Shown in pieces: positions 51,999 to 60,903 of a stretch of 64,000 nt of DNA. The stretch is from Micromonospora rosaria (GTDB taxonomy: Bacteria > Actinomycetota > Actinomycetes > Mycobacteriales > Micromonosporaceae), in the NCBI RefSeq assembly GCF_001567585.1, contig NZ_LRQV01000003.1:62001-126000 (forward strand). The letters are read 5' to 3'. The position numbers were made by a program, and so were the translations under genes. The notes beneath the pieces were generated by a model. It had not been told where the DNA came from and searched no databases. It was given only the letters and a program-made list of their open reading frames with translations. Within the stretch, counting starts at the first letter, position 1; each line of letters starts with the position of its first letter.

Positions 51999-53143
51999 TC
52001 ACCTGACTCCCGTCGGAGCTGGCGGCTGACGGGCCAGCGCCATGATGTGGGCGGCCTGGTCGGCCAGCAACGGCGAACCCGTTCTCTCGATCAGCTCGGC
52101 TGCCTCCGTGCAGTCCGCGACCGCCTGGCCGGCGCGGCCGGCGACGAGACAGGCGGAGCCGTGTGCGAGCAGTGCCTCGCAGTGCAGGTGGTGGTAGCCG
52201 CGGCGGCGGGCGATGTCCCGGGCGGTCTTGGCGTCCCTCTCGGCGTCGTCGGCCCGACCGGCGGCCAGGTGGGTCCTGGCCAGACCGACATGGGCCTGTG
52301 CCTCCAGGTACGGGTAGGAGCAGGTGTAGGCGAGGTCCAGGCACTGCCGGAACCGCTGCTCGGCCGCGGCGACGGCACCGGAACTGAGCAGCGCGGCACC
52401 GAGCGCGCACAACAGGGCGGCCTCCGTCCGCCGGTTGTGGAGCCGCCGGCTCATCGCCAGGCCGCGCTGGGCGGCCTCGACGGCGGCGCTCGGCATGCCC
52501 GACTGTGTGTGCAGCCAGCTCAGCTCGTCGAGGATGGCGATCTCGGCGGAGTGCGAGCGGATCCGCCGGTAGTAGGCGAGCGCCGCCTTCAGATGGTCGT
52601 GGGCCTCCGGGTACCGGCCGAGCTGCCGCAGCACCATGCCGAGGTTGACCATTGCCGATCGGTGCCGGGAGTCGCGGGTGTTGATCTTCAGGGCGGCCGA
52701 GAAGTGCTCGGTTGCCTCCCGGAGCAGGCCGCGATCGTGGCACAACGAACCCATGTTGTTGAGCGTGACGGCACGGACGTGCTCGAAGGCGTTGTCCTGG
52801 CTCATCTCCAGCGCACGCCGGCAGTGCGCCGGCGCCTCGTTCAGATGACCGAGCGCGACGTGGACCAGCCCGATGTTGTGTTCCTGGTAGGCCAGGCCGA
52901 CCCGCCACCCGCACTCCTTCGCCAGGGAGGCGGCGTGCCGGAACCGTTCCAGCGCCCACACGTGCTCCCCCACCGCCCAGTGCGCCTGGCCGATCGTCTG
53001 GTGCATTGCCGCCTGCGCCCGGGCGTCCTGGTCCGCCTCGACGGCGGCCAACGCCGACATGCCGGTGGTCAGCCAGGGTCGCGCGTTTCGACGGATGTAG
53101 AAGTAGCCACGCAGTTGATCAGCAAGCTGCCAGGCGTAGGAGT
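51999..53143 (-). pseudogene. truncated AfsR/SARP-type regulator, TPR region only
   Basis: The frame reads YAWQLADQLRGYFYIRRNARPWLTTGM near its upstream end, then a run of tetratricopeptide repeats (YQEHNIGLVHVALGHLNEAP, LNNMGSLCHDRGLLREATEH, LGMVLRQLGRYPEAHDHLKA). This is the C-terminal TPR part of large SARP/AfsR-type ATPase regulators. The DNA-binding, BTAD and NB-ARC portions are missing. An internal ATG at 53060 could give a 353-aa TPR protein, but no ribosome site is evident. The break at about 53143 joins it to a different gene. Confidence 0.65.
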
Positions 53144-53194
53144 CGCCTTGGTGTCCGCGCCGATGATGCCGACCCGGATCACGTTGCTCTGCAT
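53144..53194 (-). pseudogene. 5' stub of a Gfo/Idh/MocA-type oxidoreductase
   Basis: ATG 53194, preceded by GAAAGGG, begins MQSNVIRVGIIGADTKA, the nucleotide-binding start of Gal80/Gfo-Idh-like oxidoreductases. After 17 residues the expected SWA continuation is replaced by the SARP-regulator fragment in another frame. The stub marks a deletion or recombination junction at 53141-53146. Confidence 0.5.
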
Positions 53195-53256
53195 GATGCC
53201 CTTTCAGGTGTTTGACCTGCGGCCGAGGCAGGGCCGATCCGCACGTTCTGCTGTTC

Positions 53257-54228
<972 letters not shown>

Positions 54229-54282
54229 CGGGTAGTCCTTCCTCTGCGGGATCGCCGGTCCGCGCCGTCGGGACGGGCAGGC

Positions 54283-54327
54283 GAACTTGACGCTTCAAGT
54301 TCTACACCCCGGAACTTGAAGCGTCAA
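54283..54327. promoter_or_regulatory. tandem MarR operators inside a 16-bp perfect inverted repeat
   Basis: TTGACGCTTCAAGTTC (54287-54302) and GAACTTGAAGCGTCAA (54312-54327) are exact complements separated by 9 bases. Each half is itself a palindrome: GAACTTGA-cgct-TCAAGTTC at 54283-54302 and TTGA-agcg-TCAA at 54317-54328. Two symmetric sites between divergent AKR and MarR genes are the classic arrangement for a MarR dimer repressing both. Confidence 0.8.
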
Positions 54328-54351
54328 CAAGCGATTGGTAGCGTGACCCTC

Positions 54352-54870
54352 GTGACCAAGAAGGAGGCGGTGGGTAAGCCCACGCACGTCGGGACGCGGT
54401 GGCTGAGCCAGGACGAGCGGACGGCATGGTTGGCCAACTCCGCGATCATGATCAGCCTGCCGGCCGCCCTGGACGCCCGGATGCAGCGCGAGTCCGAGCT
54501 GACCTTCTTCGAGTACATGGTGCTCTCGGTGCTCTCCGAGGAGCCGGACCACACGATGCAGATGAGCCGTCTCGCCGCCCGGACGTCGGCGTCGCTGTCC
54601 CGGCTGTCCCATGTCGTCGGACGGCTGGAGAAACGCGGACTGCTCGCACGGGCCCGGGTTCCCGGCCCCGGCAGGCGCACCAACACGACCCTGACCCAGG
54701 CCGGTTACGAGATGGTCGTGGCGGCGGCACCGGGCCATGTCGCGGCGGTCCGCGAGTACCTGATAGATCAGCTGGAGCCCGCCGACCTGGCAGCCTTGAG
54801 CCGCATCGGCGCTGCGGTCGCCGCCGCGATCAACCGCGCCCCAGCGTCAACTCCACCCGAGGCGTCCTGA
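54352..54870 (+). CDS. MarR-family regulator
   Basis: A 172-aa winged-helix protein with LTFFEYMVLSVLSEEPDHTMQ, the recognition region RLAARTSASLSRLSHVVGRL, the wing ARVPGPGRRTNTTLTQAG, and a C-terminal dimerisation helix. The start is GTG 54352 or GTG 54343; neither has a strong ribosome site, so leaderless expression is possible. The palindromes 20-70 bases upstream suggest autoregulation plus control of the divergent AKR. Confidence 0.87.
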   Translation: MTKKEAVGKPTHVGTRWLSQDERTAWLANSAIMISLPAALDARMQRESELTFFEYMVLSVLSEEPDHTMQMSRLAARTSASLSRLSHVVGRLEKRGLLARARVPGPGRRTNTTLTQAGYEMVVAAAPGHVAAVREYLIDQLEPADLAALSRIGAAVAAAINRAPASTPPEAS

Positions 54871-55198
54871 GCACGGTCGTTCGGCTCCTCGACGGCCCCG
54901 AGGGGCGGACGGCCCGTCGCCGCACCGGCGGAGCGGACAGGGTCGCCGACTGCCCGGACAACGCCAGGGCCGAGACAGTTCTTTGCCTCCCTCGCGGCCG
55001 ACCCGGTCCACACCCCGCGCCTGGCCGCCCCGCCACGACCTGAGAATGGACATCTTCTTTCACATCAAGGCTTCGGCAACCCTCACGGCCGGCACAGCCG
55101 TCTGGGTAACGTCAGCCCCGACGCCTCCGAGGCGATCCACCGGGAGTTCCTGACAGACATCGAGGTGTCCGGCCAACAGGGGTCACGTCGGAGGTCGG
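54871..55198. other. non-coding region with a possible decayed frame
   Basis: About 330 bases without a supported gene. The plus-strand frame around 55060-55170 reads QGFGNPHGRHSRLGNVSPDA-SEAIHREFLTDIEV, which looks protein-like but has no start, ribosome site or recognisable family. It may be a remnant left by the rearrangement that truncated the next gene. Confidence 0.3.
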
Positions 55199-55755
55199 CT
55201 ATCCGCGGGGCTGCACGACGCCCGCGTCGTAGGCCATGACGATCGCGGCCGCGCGGTCCCGGGCCCCGAGCTTGCTGAAGACGACGCCGATGTGGGTCTT
55301 CACCGTCGTCTCGGCCAGGAACAGCCCGTCGGCGATCTCCCGGTTGGAGGCGCCACGGGCCATCAGCCGCAGCACCTCCAGCTCGCGCTCAGTGAGGGCG
55401 GCGACGCGGTTGTCCCCACCGCCGGCCCTCGACTGGCGCAGCTTCCGCACCGTCGCCAGCATCGGGCCGAGCAGCGTGCCGTCGATCCAGGTGCCGCCGG
55501 CCGCCACGGTCCGGACCGCCTCGATCAGGTTCTCCGGCGTCGCGGACGTCAACTCGAACCCCGCCGCTCCGGCGTCGACCGCCGACCACAGCACGTCCTC
55601 CTCGCCGAACGTGGTCAGCACGCAGACCGGGGGGCCGCCGGCCGCCCGTACCCGGCGGGTCGCCTCCACCCCGGAGACGTTCGGCATCTTGACGTCCATG
55701 CAGATGACGTCCCCCGTCGCCCGGCGGTCGATCCGCCTGCCGCCGGGCGACGGGA
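55199..55755 (-). pseudogene. response regulator lacking its N-terminus
   Basis: The frame contains the second half of a receiver (MDVKMPNVSGVEATRRV, VLTTFGEEDVLWSAVDAGAAG) and an intact LuxR-type output domain (LTERELEVLRLMARGASNRE). The first 45 or so residues with the acidic pocket are missing: upstream of DVICMDVKMP the frame becomes unrelated sequence (PGGRRIDRRATG). The usual Lys of the receiver is also replaced in FELTSATPE. It is a 5'-truncated NarL-type gene without its kinase partner. Confidence 0.65.
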
Positions 55756-55758
55756 GGA

Positions 55759-56229
55759 TCAGAGGTAGACCACTTGACCGAGGCGGTCAGCGGTGACCGC
55801 GTCCAGGCCGGGCGCGTCGAGGTCCACGTAGAGCTGGAGCAGTTGCACCACCGGGTCAAGGTTCACCCCCGCCGGGAGCGGAAGGTTGATGGTGTCGTTG
55901 TTCAGCCGACTCGGTGAGTCGGAGGAGTCCCACACCGCGCGGACCACGTGGCCGTCCGGGCCGGTCGCCTCGACCTGGGCCCGCAGCGTCTTCGGGGTGC
56001 CGGTGGCCTCGATGGCCGCGGTGAACGATCCGGTCGCGGGGTCCTTGGTGACCGAGAGCTTGACGCCACCGACCACCTGCACCACCGCCCCGATGGTCAG
56101 GCCGCGCACCGCGAAACTCAGCGTGCGGGCCAGCCCTCCGGTCGACACGGTGGAAGCCGGGTTGGGGGCCACGAAGACCTGCGATCTGTGGTGCGCCGGG
56201 CCCGTATCGATTACCAAGAAGTTACCCAC
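55759..56229 (-). CDS. C-terminal fragment of an unrecognised protein
   Basis: An open frame with good actinobacterial codon use ends at 55759. It reads VIDTGPAHHRSQVFVAPNPA, LARTLSFAVRGLTIGAVVQV, LNNDTINLPLPAGVNLDPVV. The beta-rich pattern suggests the end of an exported or multi-domain protein. The only possible start (GTG 56229) abuts the GH43 gene on the other strand and has no ribosome site, so the gene is probably truncated at its 5' end. Its 3' end touches the truncated response regulator. Confidence 0.4.
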   Translation of the reverse strand: MGNFLVIDTGPAHHRSQVFVAPNPASTVSTGGLARTLSFAVRGLTIGAVVQVVGGVKLSVTKDPATGSFTAAIEATGTPKTLRAQVEATGPDGHVVRAVWDSSDSPSRLNNDTINLPLPAGVNLDPVVQLLQLYVDLDAPGLDAVTADRLGQVVYL

Positions 56230-56255
56230 GTGTGAACCGGTGCCGGAGGTGCGCA

Positions 56256-57701
56256 GTGAGATCCAGCGGACGGCTCCTGTCCCTCGCGGTGGCGCTCGCC
56301 GTGACGGCCGCAACGGTCGTGGCGGCGGTGGTCGGCGACGGCCGACCCGCCCTGGCGGCGCCGGTCACCATCACCAACGGCACCCAGTTCACCGACACCA
56401 GCGGCAACGCCCTGCACGCCCACGGCGGAGGCGTCCTCAAGGTCGGCTCGTACTACTACTGGTTCGGCGAGAACCGCCACCCGAACAACACCTTCCGGGC
56501 GGTGTCGGTCTACCGCTCGACCGACCTGCGCACCTGGGAGTTCCGCACCAACGTGCTCACCCAGTCCTCGGCCGCCGAGTTGCAGTCGGCCAACATCGAG
56601 CGGCCGAAGGTCATCTACAACGCCGCCACCGGGCGCTACGTCATGTGGATGCACAAGGAGAACGGCACGAACTACAGCGAGGCGCGCGCCGCCGTGGCCT
56701 CCTCGGCCACGGTCGACGGCACCTACACCTACCACGGCAGCTTCCGCCCGCTCGGGCACATGTCGCGGGACATCACCCTCTACAACGACGGCGGTACCGC
56801 CTACATGATCTCGGCCGCCGACGAGAACTACGACCTGCACATCTACCGGCTCACCCCGGATCACCTCAGCGTGGCCAGCCTCGTCGGCAACTTCTGGAAC
56901 GACGCCCACCGCGAGGCCCCCGCCCTGTTCAAGCGGGGCGGCACCTACTTCATGCTGACCTCCGGTGCCACCGGCTGGAGCCCGAACCAGGCAAAGTACG
57001 CGACCGCGTCGAGCATCTCCGGTCCGTGGACCGGCTGGAGCAACGTGGGTGACGCCACCACGTTCCGCTCCCAGCCGGCGTTCGTGCTGCCGATCCAGGG
57101 CACCACCACGACGAGCTACCTGTATCTGGGCGACCGTTGGGCGGGCGCGTCGGGCGGGCCGGTCAACGACTCGCAGTACGTGTGGCTGCCGATCACCTTC
57201 CCGTCGGGCACCAGCATGAGCCTGACCTGGGCTCCGTCGATCACCGTCGACGCGGCCACCGGCACGGTCACCGGCAACTCCCCCACGTACCACCGGGTGA
57301 CCAACCGCAACAGCGGCCGGGTGATGGACGTGGTGAGCAGTTCGACGGCCGACAACGCCGAGGTCAAGCAGTACGCCTGGAACGGCGGCGGCAACCAGCG
57401 CTGGGAGTTCCAGGACGCCGGGGGCGGCTACCTTCGCCTGGTCAACCAGCACAGCGGCAAGTGCCTCGACGTCGCGTCCGGATCGACCGCCGACGGCGCC
57501 AACGTCATCCAGTACACCTGCGGCACCGGCACCAACCAGCAGTGGCAGTGGGTGGCCGTCGACGGCCACCACCAACTCCGGGCACGGCACAGCGGCAAGT
57601 GCCTCGACGTCGTCAACGCCGGTACCGGCGACGGCGCCGACATCCAGCAGTACACCTGCGGCAGCGGCACCCACCAGCAGTGGTCCCGCGCGGTGGCGTG
57701 A
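56256..57701 (+). CDS. secreted GH43-type glycosidase with ricin B lectin domain
   Basis: A 481-aa secreted enzyme. GTG 56256 is chosen because GGAGGT lies 5 bases upstream; GTG 56232 lacks a site. The signal peptide runs to ALAAP. The catalytic domain begins at HAHGGGVLKVGSYYYWFGEN, with YRSTDLRTWEF, NIERPKVIYNAATGRYVMWM and SRDITLYNDGG, the pattern of GH43 subfamily enzymes related to exo-1,3-beta-galactanases. From about residue 345, three ricin-type repeats (HSGKCLDV and NQQWQW-like QxW motifs) form a CBM13 beta-trefoil. It probably releases galactose from arabinogalactan side chains outside the cell. Confidence 0.82.
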   Translation: MRSSGRLLSLAVALAVTAATVVAAVVGDGRPALAAPVTITNGTQFTDTSGNALHAHGGGVLKVGSYYYWFGENRHPNNTFRAVSVYRSTDLRTWEFRTNVLTQSSAAELQSANIERPKVIYNAATGRYVMWMHKENGTNYSEARAAVASSATVDGTYTYHGSFRPLGHMSRDITLYNDGGTAYMISAADENYDLHIYRLTPDHLSVASLVGNFWNDAHREAPALFKRGGTYFMLTSGATGWSPNQAKYATASSISGPWTGWSNVGDATTFRSQPAFVLPIQGTTTTSYLYLGDRWAGASGGPVNDSQYVWLPITFPSGTSMSLTWAPSITVDAATGTVTGNSPTYHRVTNRNSGRVMDVVSSSTADNAEVKQYAWNGGGNQRWEFQDAGGGYLRLVNQHSGKCLDVASGSTADGANVIQYTCGTGTNQQWQWVAVDGHHQLRARHSGKCLDVVNAGTGDGADIQQYTCGSGTHQQWSRAVA

Positions 57702-57726
57702 CCGGGCGGCCGGACGGCGGGCCGGG

Positions 57727-58010
57727 TCACCGGAGGGTGAAGTCCTGTTCCCGGCCGTATGTCACCGAGACGTCCTGCCGGGCCCCGAGCCCGTCCTGGA
57801 GGGTGGTGCCGCCGAGGTACGCACGGCCGCCGGTGTCGCCGAAGACACTGTTGGCGTAGACCTGGAACGGCAGGGAGGACCAGCCGGGGGCGACCTGCTT
57901 CGCGGACTCGGCGAGGATCTTGTTGACCTGTTGGCCGCCGAAGTACGGGAACCCCTTGTTCAGGAACTGCGGCGAGGTCAGTTGCCCGGTGGTGGCGGGG
58001 AAGGCCCCGT
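57727..58010 (-). pseudogene. C-terminal remnant of a sugar ABC transporter binding protein
   Basis: The minus strand reads SPQFLNKGFPYFGGQQVNKI, LAESAKQVAPGWSSLPFQVY, GGTTLQDGLGARQDVSVTYG and REQDFTLR-stop. This is the typical end of family 1 extracellular sugar-binding lipoproteins. About 95 residues remain and upstream of 58010 the homology stops abruptly. A sugar-uptake gene was thus lost from between the glycosidase genes. Confidence 0.6.
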
Positions 58011-58224
58011 CGGCCGGCGGCGGTGGGTGGGCCCGATCGACGCCATCGGCGCGCTCCTTCCGACGGATCGCCGGACGACCACGGCTACGGAGACATCGGC
58101 GGCGCGGTCCGGTCCGTGGACACTGAAATCATAGAGCACCGTCAATGCATACGTTAGTTTTCGCACCCTCCCCTGCGCCGCCATCCGCTGACGCCGACCC
58201 CGACACCCGAGGAGCGGGGAGCCC

Positions 58225-58866
58225 TCAGGCAGGGTCGCCGCTCACCCACCCCAGCGCGTACGCCAGATGGGCGCGGAACGCGGGCTCGGCGTACGCCTCG
58301 GTGGTGTGTCCGAGCGCGGTGTAGAAGGACCGGCCCCCGAACCGTTCGTGGCACCAGGCCAGTGGATGGTCCGCGCCCATGCCGCCACCGTCGTACGTGG
58401 ACTCGTCGACGCGCAGCAGGATCCGGGCGTCGGGGTACGAGCGGAAGTCGTACCACTCGTCGACGCGCGTCCCGGACGCCGGCAGGTGGGCGGTCGCCGG
58501 ATGACCCGGGTCGACCACGGTGACCGTGGCGGGCTGCACCTCCGGGTGCCTGTCGAACCAGGCGCCGACCAGGTCGCCGTAGAACGGCCAGCCGTACTCG
58601 GTGGCGGCGGCGGAGTGCACGCCGAGGAAGCCACCGCCGCCGCGCACGTACCCCTCCAACGCCGTCCGACCGGTGTCGGTGAGCACCCGGCCGTTGGTGT
58701 TCAGGAAGACGACCGCCGCGAATCGCGCCAGGTTGCTCCGCGTGAAGGCGTCCGGGTCCTCCGTGGCCTCGACACCGGGCCGTAGCTCCTGGATGGTCCG
58801 CACGCCGGCCGGGATCGACTCGTGCCGGAACCCCGTCGTCCGGGAGAAGACCAAGACCGGCTTCAT
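58225..58866 (-). CDS. ThuA-like domain protein
   Basis: A 213-aa single-domain protein with VLVFSRTTGFRHESIPAGV at the start, AVVFLNTNGRVL, LEGYVRGGGGFLGVHSAAATE and HPLAWCHERFGGRSFYTALGHT, the landmarks of the ThuA (trehalose-utilisation, class I glutamine-amidotransferase-like) family. ATG 58866 is used; a longer frame has no support. It has no signal peptide. ThuA-like domains accompany carbohydrate-degradation genes, in keeping with the flanking glycosidases, but the reaction is unknown. The 214 bases to its 3' side (58011-58224) show no gene. Confidence 0.82.
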   Translation of the reverse strand: MKPVLVFSRTTGFRHESIPAGVRTIQELRPGVEATEDPDAFTRSNLARFAAVVFLNTNGRVLTDTGRTALEGYVRGGGGFLGVHSAAATEYGWPFYGDLVGAWFDRHPEVQPATVTVVDPGHPATAHLPASGTRVDEWYDFRSYPDARILLRVDESTYDGGGMGADHPLAWCHERFGGRSFYTALGHTTEAYAEPAFRAHLAYALGWVSGDPA

Positions 58867-59111
58867 CCGACGTCCGTCCTGGGACCGCTCACCACCCGCA
58901 CGATGCCACCCGTGCTCCGGATGGGCAACACGACACGGACGACCGCCACCACGATGACGGGGATGCACCGGGCCCGGTGGTCGAGGCCGGATGTTCCTGA
59001 ACGGGTCGGTTCGGAATCTGGTTTCTCGGTGGCGCTTCCGTTACCGATGTAATCCATACGACATCAGCCTGCTGGTCGAGCCGGGGCCCAGGTTCAGGGA
59101 TTGGACACTCG

Positions 59112-60641
59112 ATGACACGGATCACCTCGTCCGACGGTCCCGCAGAACGATCCTCGCGGCGCACCCGGTCGTCGCGCCGGCTGCTGATCGCCCTGGTGAC
59201 CGCCCTGACCGCGCTGGGCAGCGGCATCGTCGTCGCCACCTCGTCGCCGGCCACCGCCGCCACCCGGCAGTTCCGCGGGATGAACTGGGCGGTACTGGGC
59301 GACAACTTCAGCACCGGCCCGCTCGTCGTGCAGGGTCTGAGCGCCTCCGACAGCAACGCGACGGTACGGGCCAAGGCCAATGCCCTCTACGACGACATGG
59401 CCGCCACCATGGGGGTCAACACGGTCCGGCTGCCGATCAACACCCACACGGTGGGGACGGCGTGGTGGAACGCCTACCGGGGGGCGATCGACGCCGCCAC
59501 CGACCGGGGATTCACGGTCATCCTCGCCTACTGGGAGGACGGCGCCGCCTCCGGCGGCAGGATCACGAACCTCGCCGCGTGGAACACGATGTGGTCCACC
59601 GTGACCAACACGTACGGCTCGAACCCCAACGTGTACTTCGAACCGATGAACGAGCCGCACGGGTACAGCTCGACCGAGTGGCGCGACCTCGCCGCCACCT
59701 GGCTCAGCTACCACTACTCGGCCGTGCCCGGCCGGGTGCTCATCGGCGGCACCGGCTACAGCCAGGACCTGCGGGACGTCTGCACCGACCCCCGGTTCAA
59801 CTCGACGCTGCTCTCCTTCCACCACTACGCCTTCTTCTACAGCCCGATGACCTACGACGCCTTCCGCAGCCACATCCAGACCCGCCTGGGCAGCTGCGCC
59901 TCCCGTGCCGTCGCGACCGAGTTCGGCGCCCCCATGGACAACGGCCTCAACTACGCCGACCCGAACAGCACCGACAACTTCGTGCGCCACATCCGCGCCA
60001 TGGCCCAGGTCCTGCGGGACAACCAGATGGGCAGCACCTACTGGCCGGCCCTCGGCGGCAAGCCCGGCACCATCGGCTACGACTGGTACTCGATGTTCTC
60101 CCTCAGCGGCAGCGGCACCACCCTCAACCTGACCATCCGCAACACCTCCGGCGCCGACCGGATCCGGTACGGCTGGGGTGACACCGTCGGTGGCAGCCCC
60201 ACCACGCCCCCGCCGACGCCGGGCACGGTCTACCGCATCGACGTGCGGCACAGCGGCAAGGCCATGGAGGTCCAGTCGCCGAACACCGACAACGGTGCGC
60301 GCGTGGGCCAGTACACCTACGCCGGCAACCCCTGGCAGCAGTGGCGGTTCGCCGACGCCGGCAGCGGCTACTGGCGCATCGTCAGCCGGCACAGCGGAAA
60401 ATGCCTCGACGTGGTGAGCGCCTCCACCGCCGACGGTGCCGAGCTCATCCAGTACACCTGCGGCACCGGCACCAACCAGCAGTTCCAACTGGTCGCCACC
60501 GGCGGCTACGTCCAGCTCCGAGCACGACACAGCGGCAAGTGCGTGGACGTACCGGCCGCCTCGACCGCGAACGGCGCGATCCTCAAGCAGTACCCGTGCC
60601 ACAGCGGCACCAACCAGCAGTGGTCGCGCACCGCCGTCTGA
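59112..60641 (+). CDS. secreted GH5-family glycoside hydrolase with ricin B lectin domain
   Basis: A 509-aa secreted enzyme with a twin-Arg-containing basic N-region and a signal helix ending ATAAT. The catalytic domain shows FRGMNWAVLGDN, VNTVRLPINTHT, the acid/base Glu in FEPMNEPHG (near residue 180), FHHYAFF, and the nucleophile Glu in ATEFGAP (near 270), the GH5 pattern. A PTTPPPTPG linker (near 362) leads to three ricin-type repeats (HSGKAMEV, HSGKCLDV, HSGKCVDV). The lectin resembles that of the neighbouring GH43 enzyme. It probably cleaves a plant beta-glycan. A strong hairpin follows the stop. Confidence 0.85.
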   Translation: MTRITSSDGPAERSSRRTRSSRRLLIALVTALTALGSGIVVATSSPATAATRQFRGMNWAVLGDNFSTGPLVVQGLSASDSNATVRAKANALYDDMAATMGVNTVRLPINTHTVGTAWWNAYRGAIDAATDRGFTVILAYWEDGAASGGRITNLAAWNTMWSTVTNTYGSNPNVYFEPMNEPHGYSSTEWRDLAATWLSYHYSAVPGRVLIGGTGYSQDLRDVCTDPRFNSTLLSFHHYAFFYSPMTYDAFRSHIQTRLGSCASRAVATEFGAPMDNGLNYADPNSTDNFVRHIRAMAQVLRDNQMGSTYWPALGGKPGTIGYDWYSMFSLSGSGTTLNLTIRNTSGADRIRYGWGDTVGGSPTTPPPTPGTVYRIDVRHSGKAMEVQSPNTDNGARVGQYTYAGNPWQQWRFADAGSGYWRIVSRHSGKCLDVVSASTADGAELIQYTCGTGTNQQFQLVATGGYVQLRARHSGKCVDVPAASTANGAILKQYPCHSGTNQQWSRTAV

Positions 60642-60662
60642 CGACCACCGCGACGTGACGCA

Positions 60663-60699
60663 CTCCCCCGGTGCCGGGCTCGGGCGCGGCGCCGGGGAG
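60663..60699 (+). terminator. hairpin after the GH5 gene
   Basis: CTCCCCCGGTGCC at 60663-60675 pairs with GGCGCCGGGGAG at 60688-60699, with one bulged C and one G-T pair, around a 12-base loop. It begins 21 bases after the GH5 stop. No T-run is present. It is the likely end of the GH5 transcript. Confidence 0.6.
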
Positions 60700-60734
60700 A
60701 GCCGTCCCCGCGCGACCGTCGAAAGGACCGCCTC

Positions 60735-60842
60735 ATGCCCAGACGTCCACGATCCTTGGTCCCCGCGGTGGTCGCCGCTGTCGTGCTCAGCGTGGGCCTG
60801 GTGGTCTCTCCCACCCCGCCAGTCCAGCGGCTTCGCGTGGCG
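60735..60842 (+). pseudogene. 5' stub of a secreted-protein gene
   Basis: ATG 60735, preceded by AAAGGA, begins a clear signal peptide (SLVPAVVAAVVLSVGLVVSP). After about 34 residues the sequence runs straight into the repeated 3' end of the neighbouring SDR gene on the opposite strand. The mature protein has been lost. By position behind GH5 it may once have been another secreted carbohydrate-active enzyme. Confidence 0.5.
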
Positions 60843-60903
60843 ATGCCGGTCAGACGACAAAGGGGGTGCCGGTCAGACGACAAAGGGGGTGCCGGTCAGA
60901 CGC
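60843..60903. repeat. 23-bp tandem repeat at the SDR 3' end
   Basis: Two full copies of a 23-base unit (60843-60865 and 60866-60888, differing only at the first base) are followed by a partial third copy (60889-60903). On the minus strand the unit contains the last codons and stop of the SDR gene (GTPFVV-stop). The SDR terminus has therefore been copied in tandem at the junction with the truncated secreted-protein gene. Confidence 0.8.

Noticed and set aside
55060..55170. A short plus-strand gene (SRLGNVSPDASEAIHREFLT)
   Set aside because: Protein-like but with no start, ribosome site or family; listed only as a possible remnant within the intergenic region.
60843..60903. A minimal CRISPR array
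   Set aside because: The 23-bp copies are contiguous with no spacers, and they contain the end of a coding gene. No cas genes are nearby.
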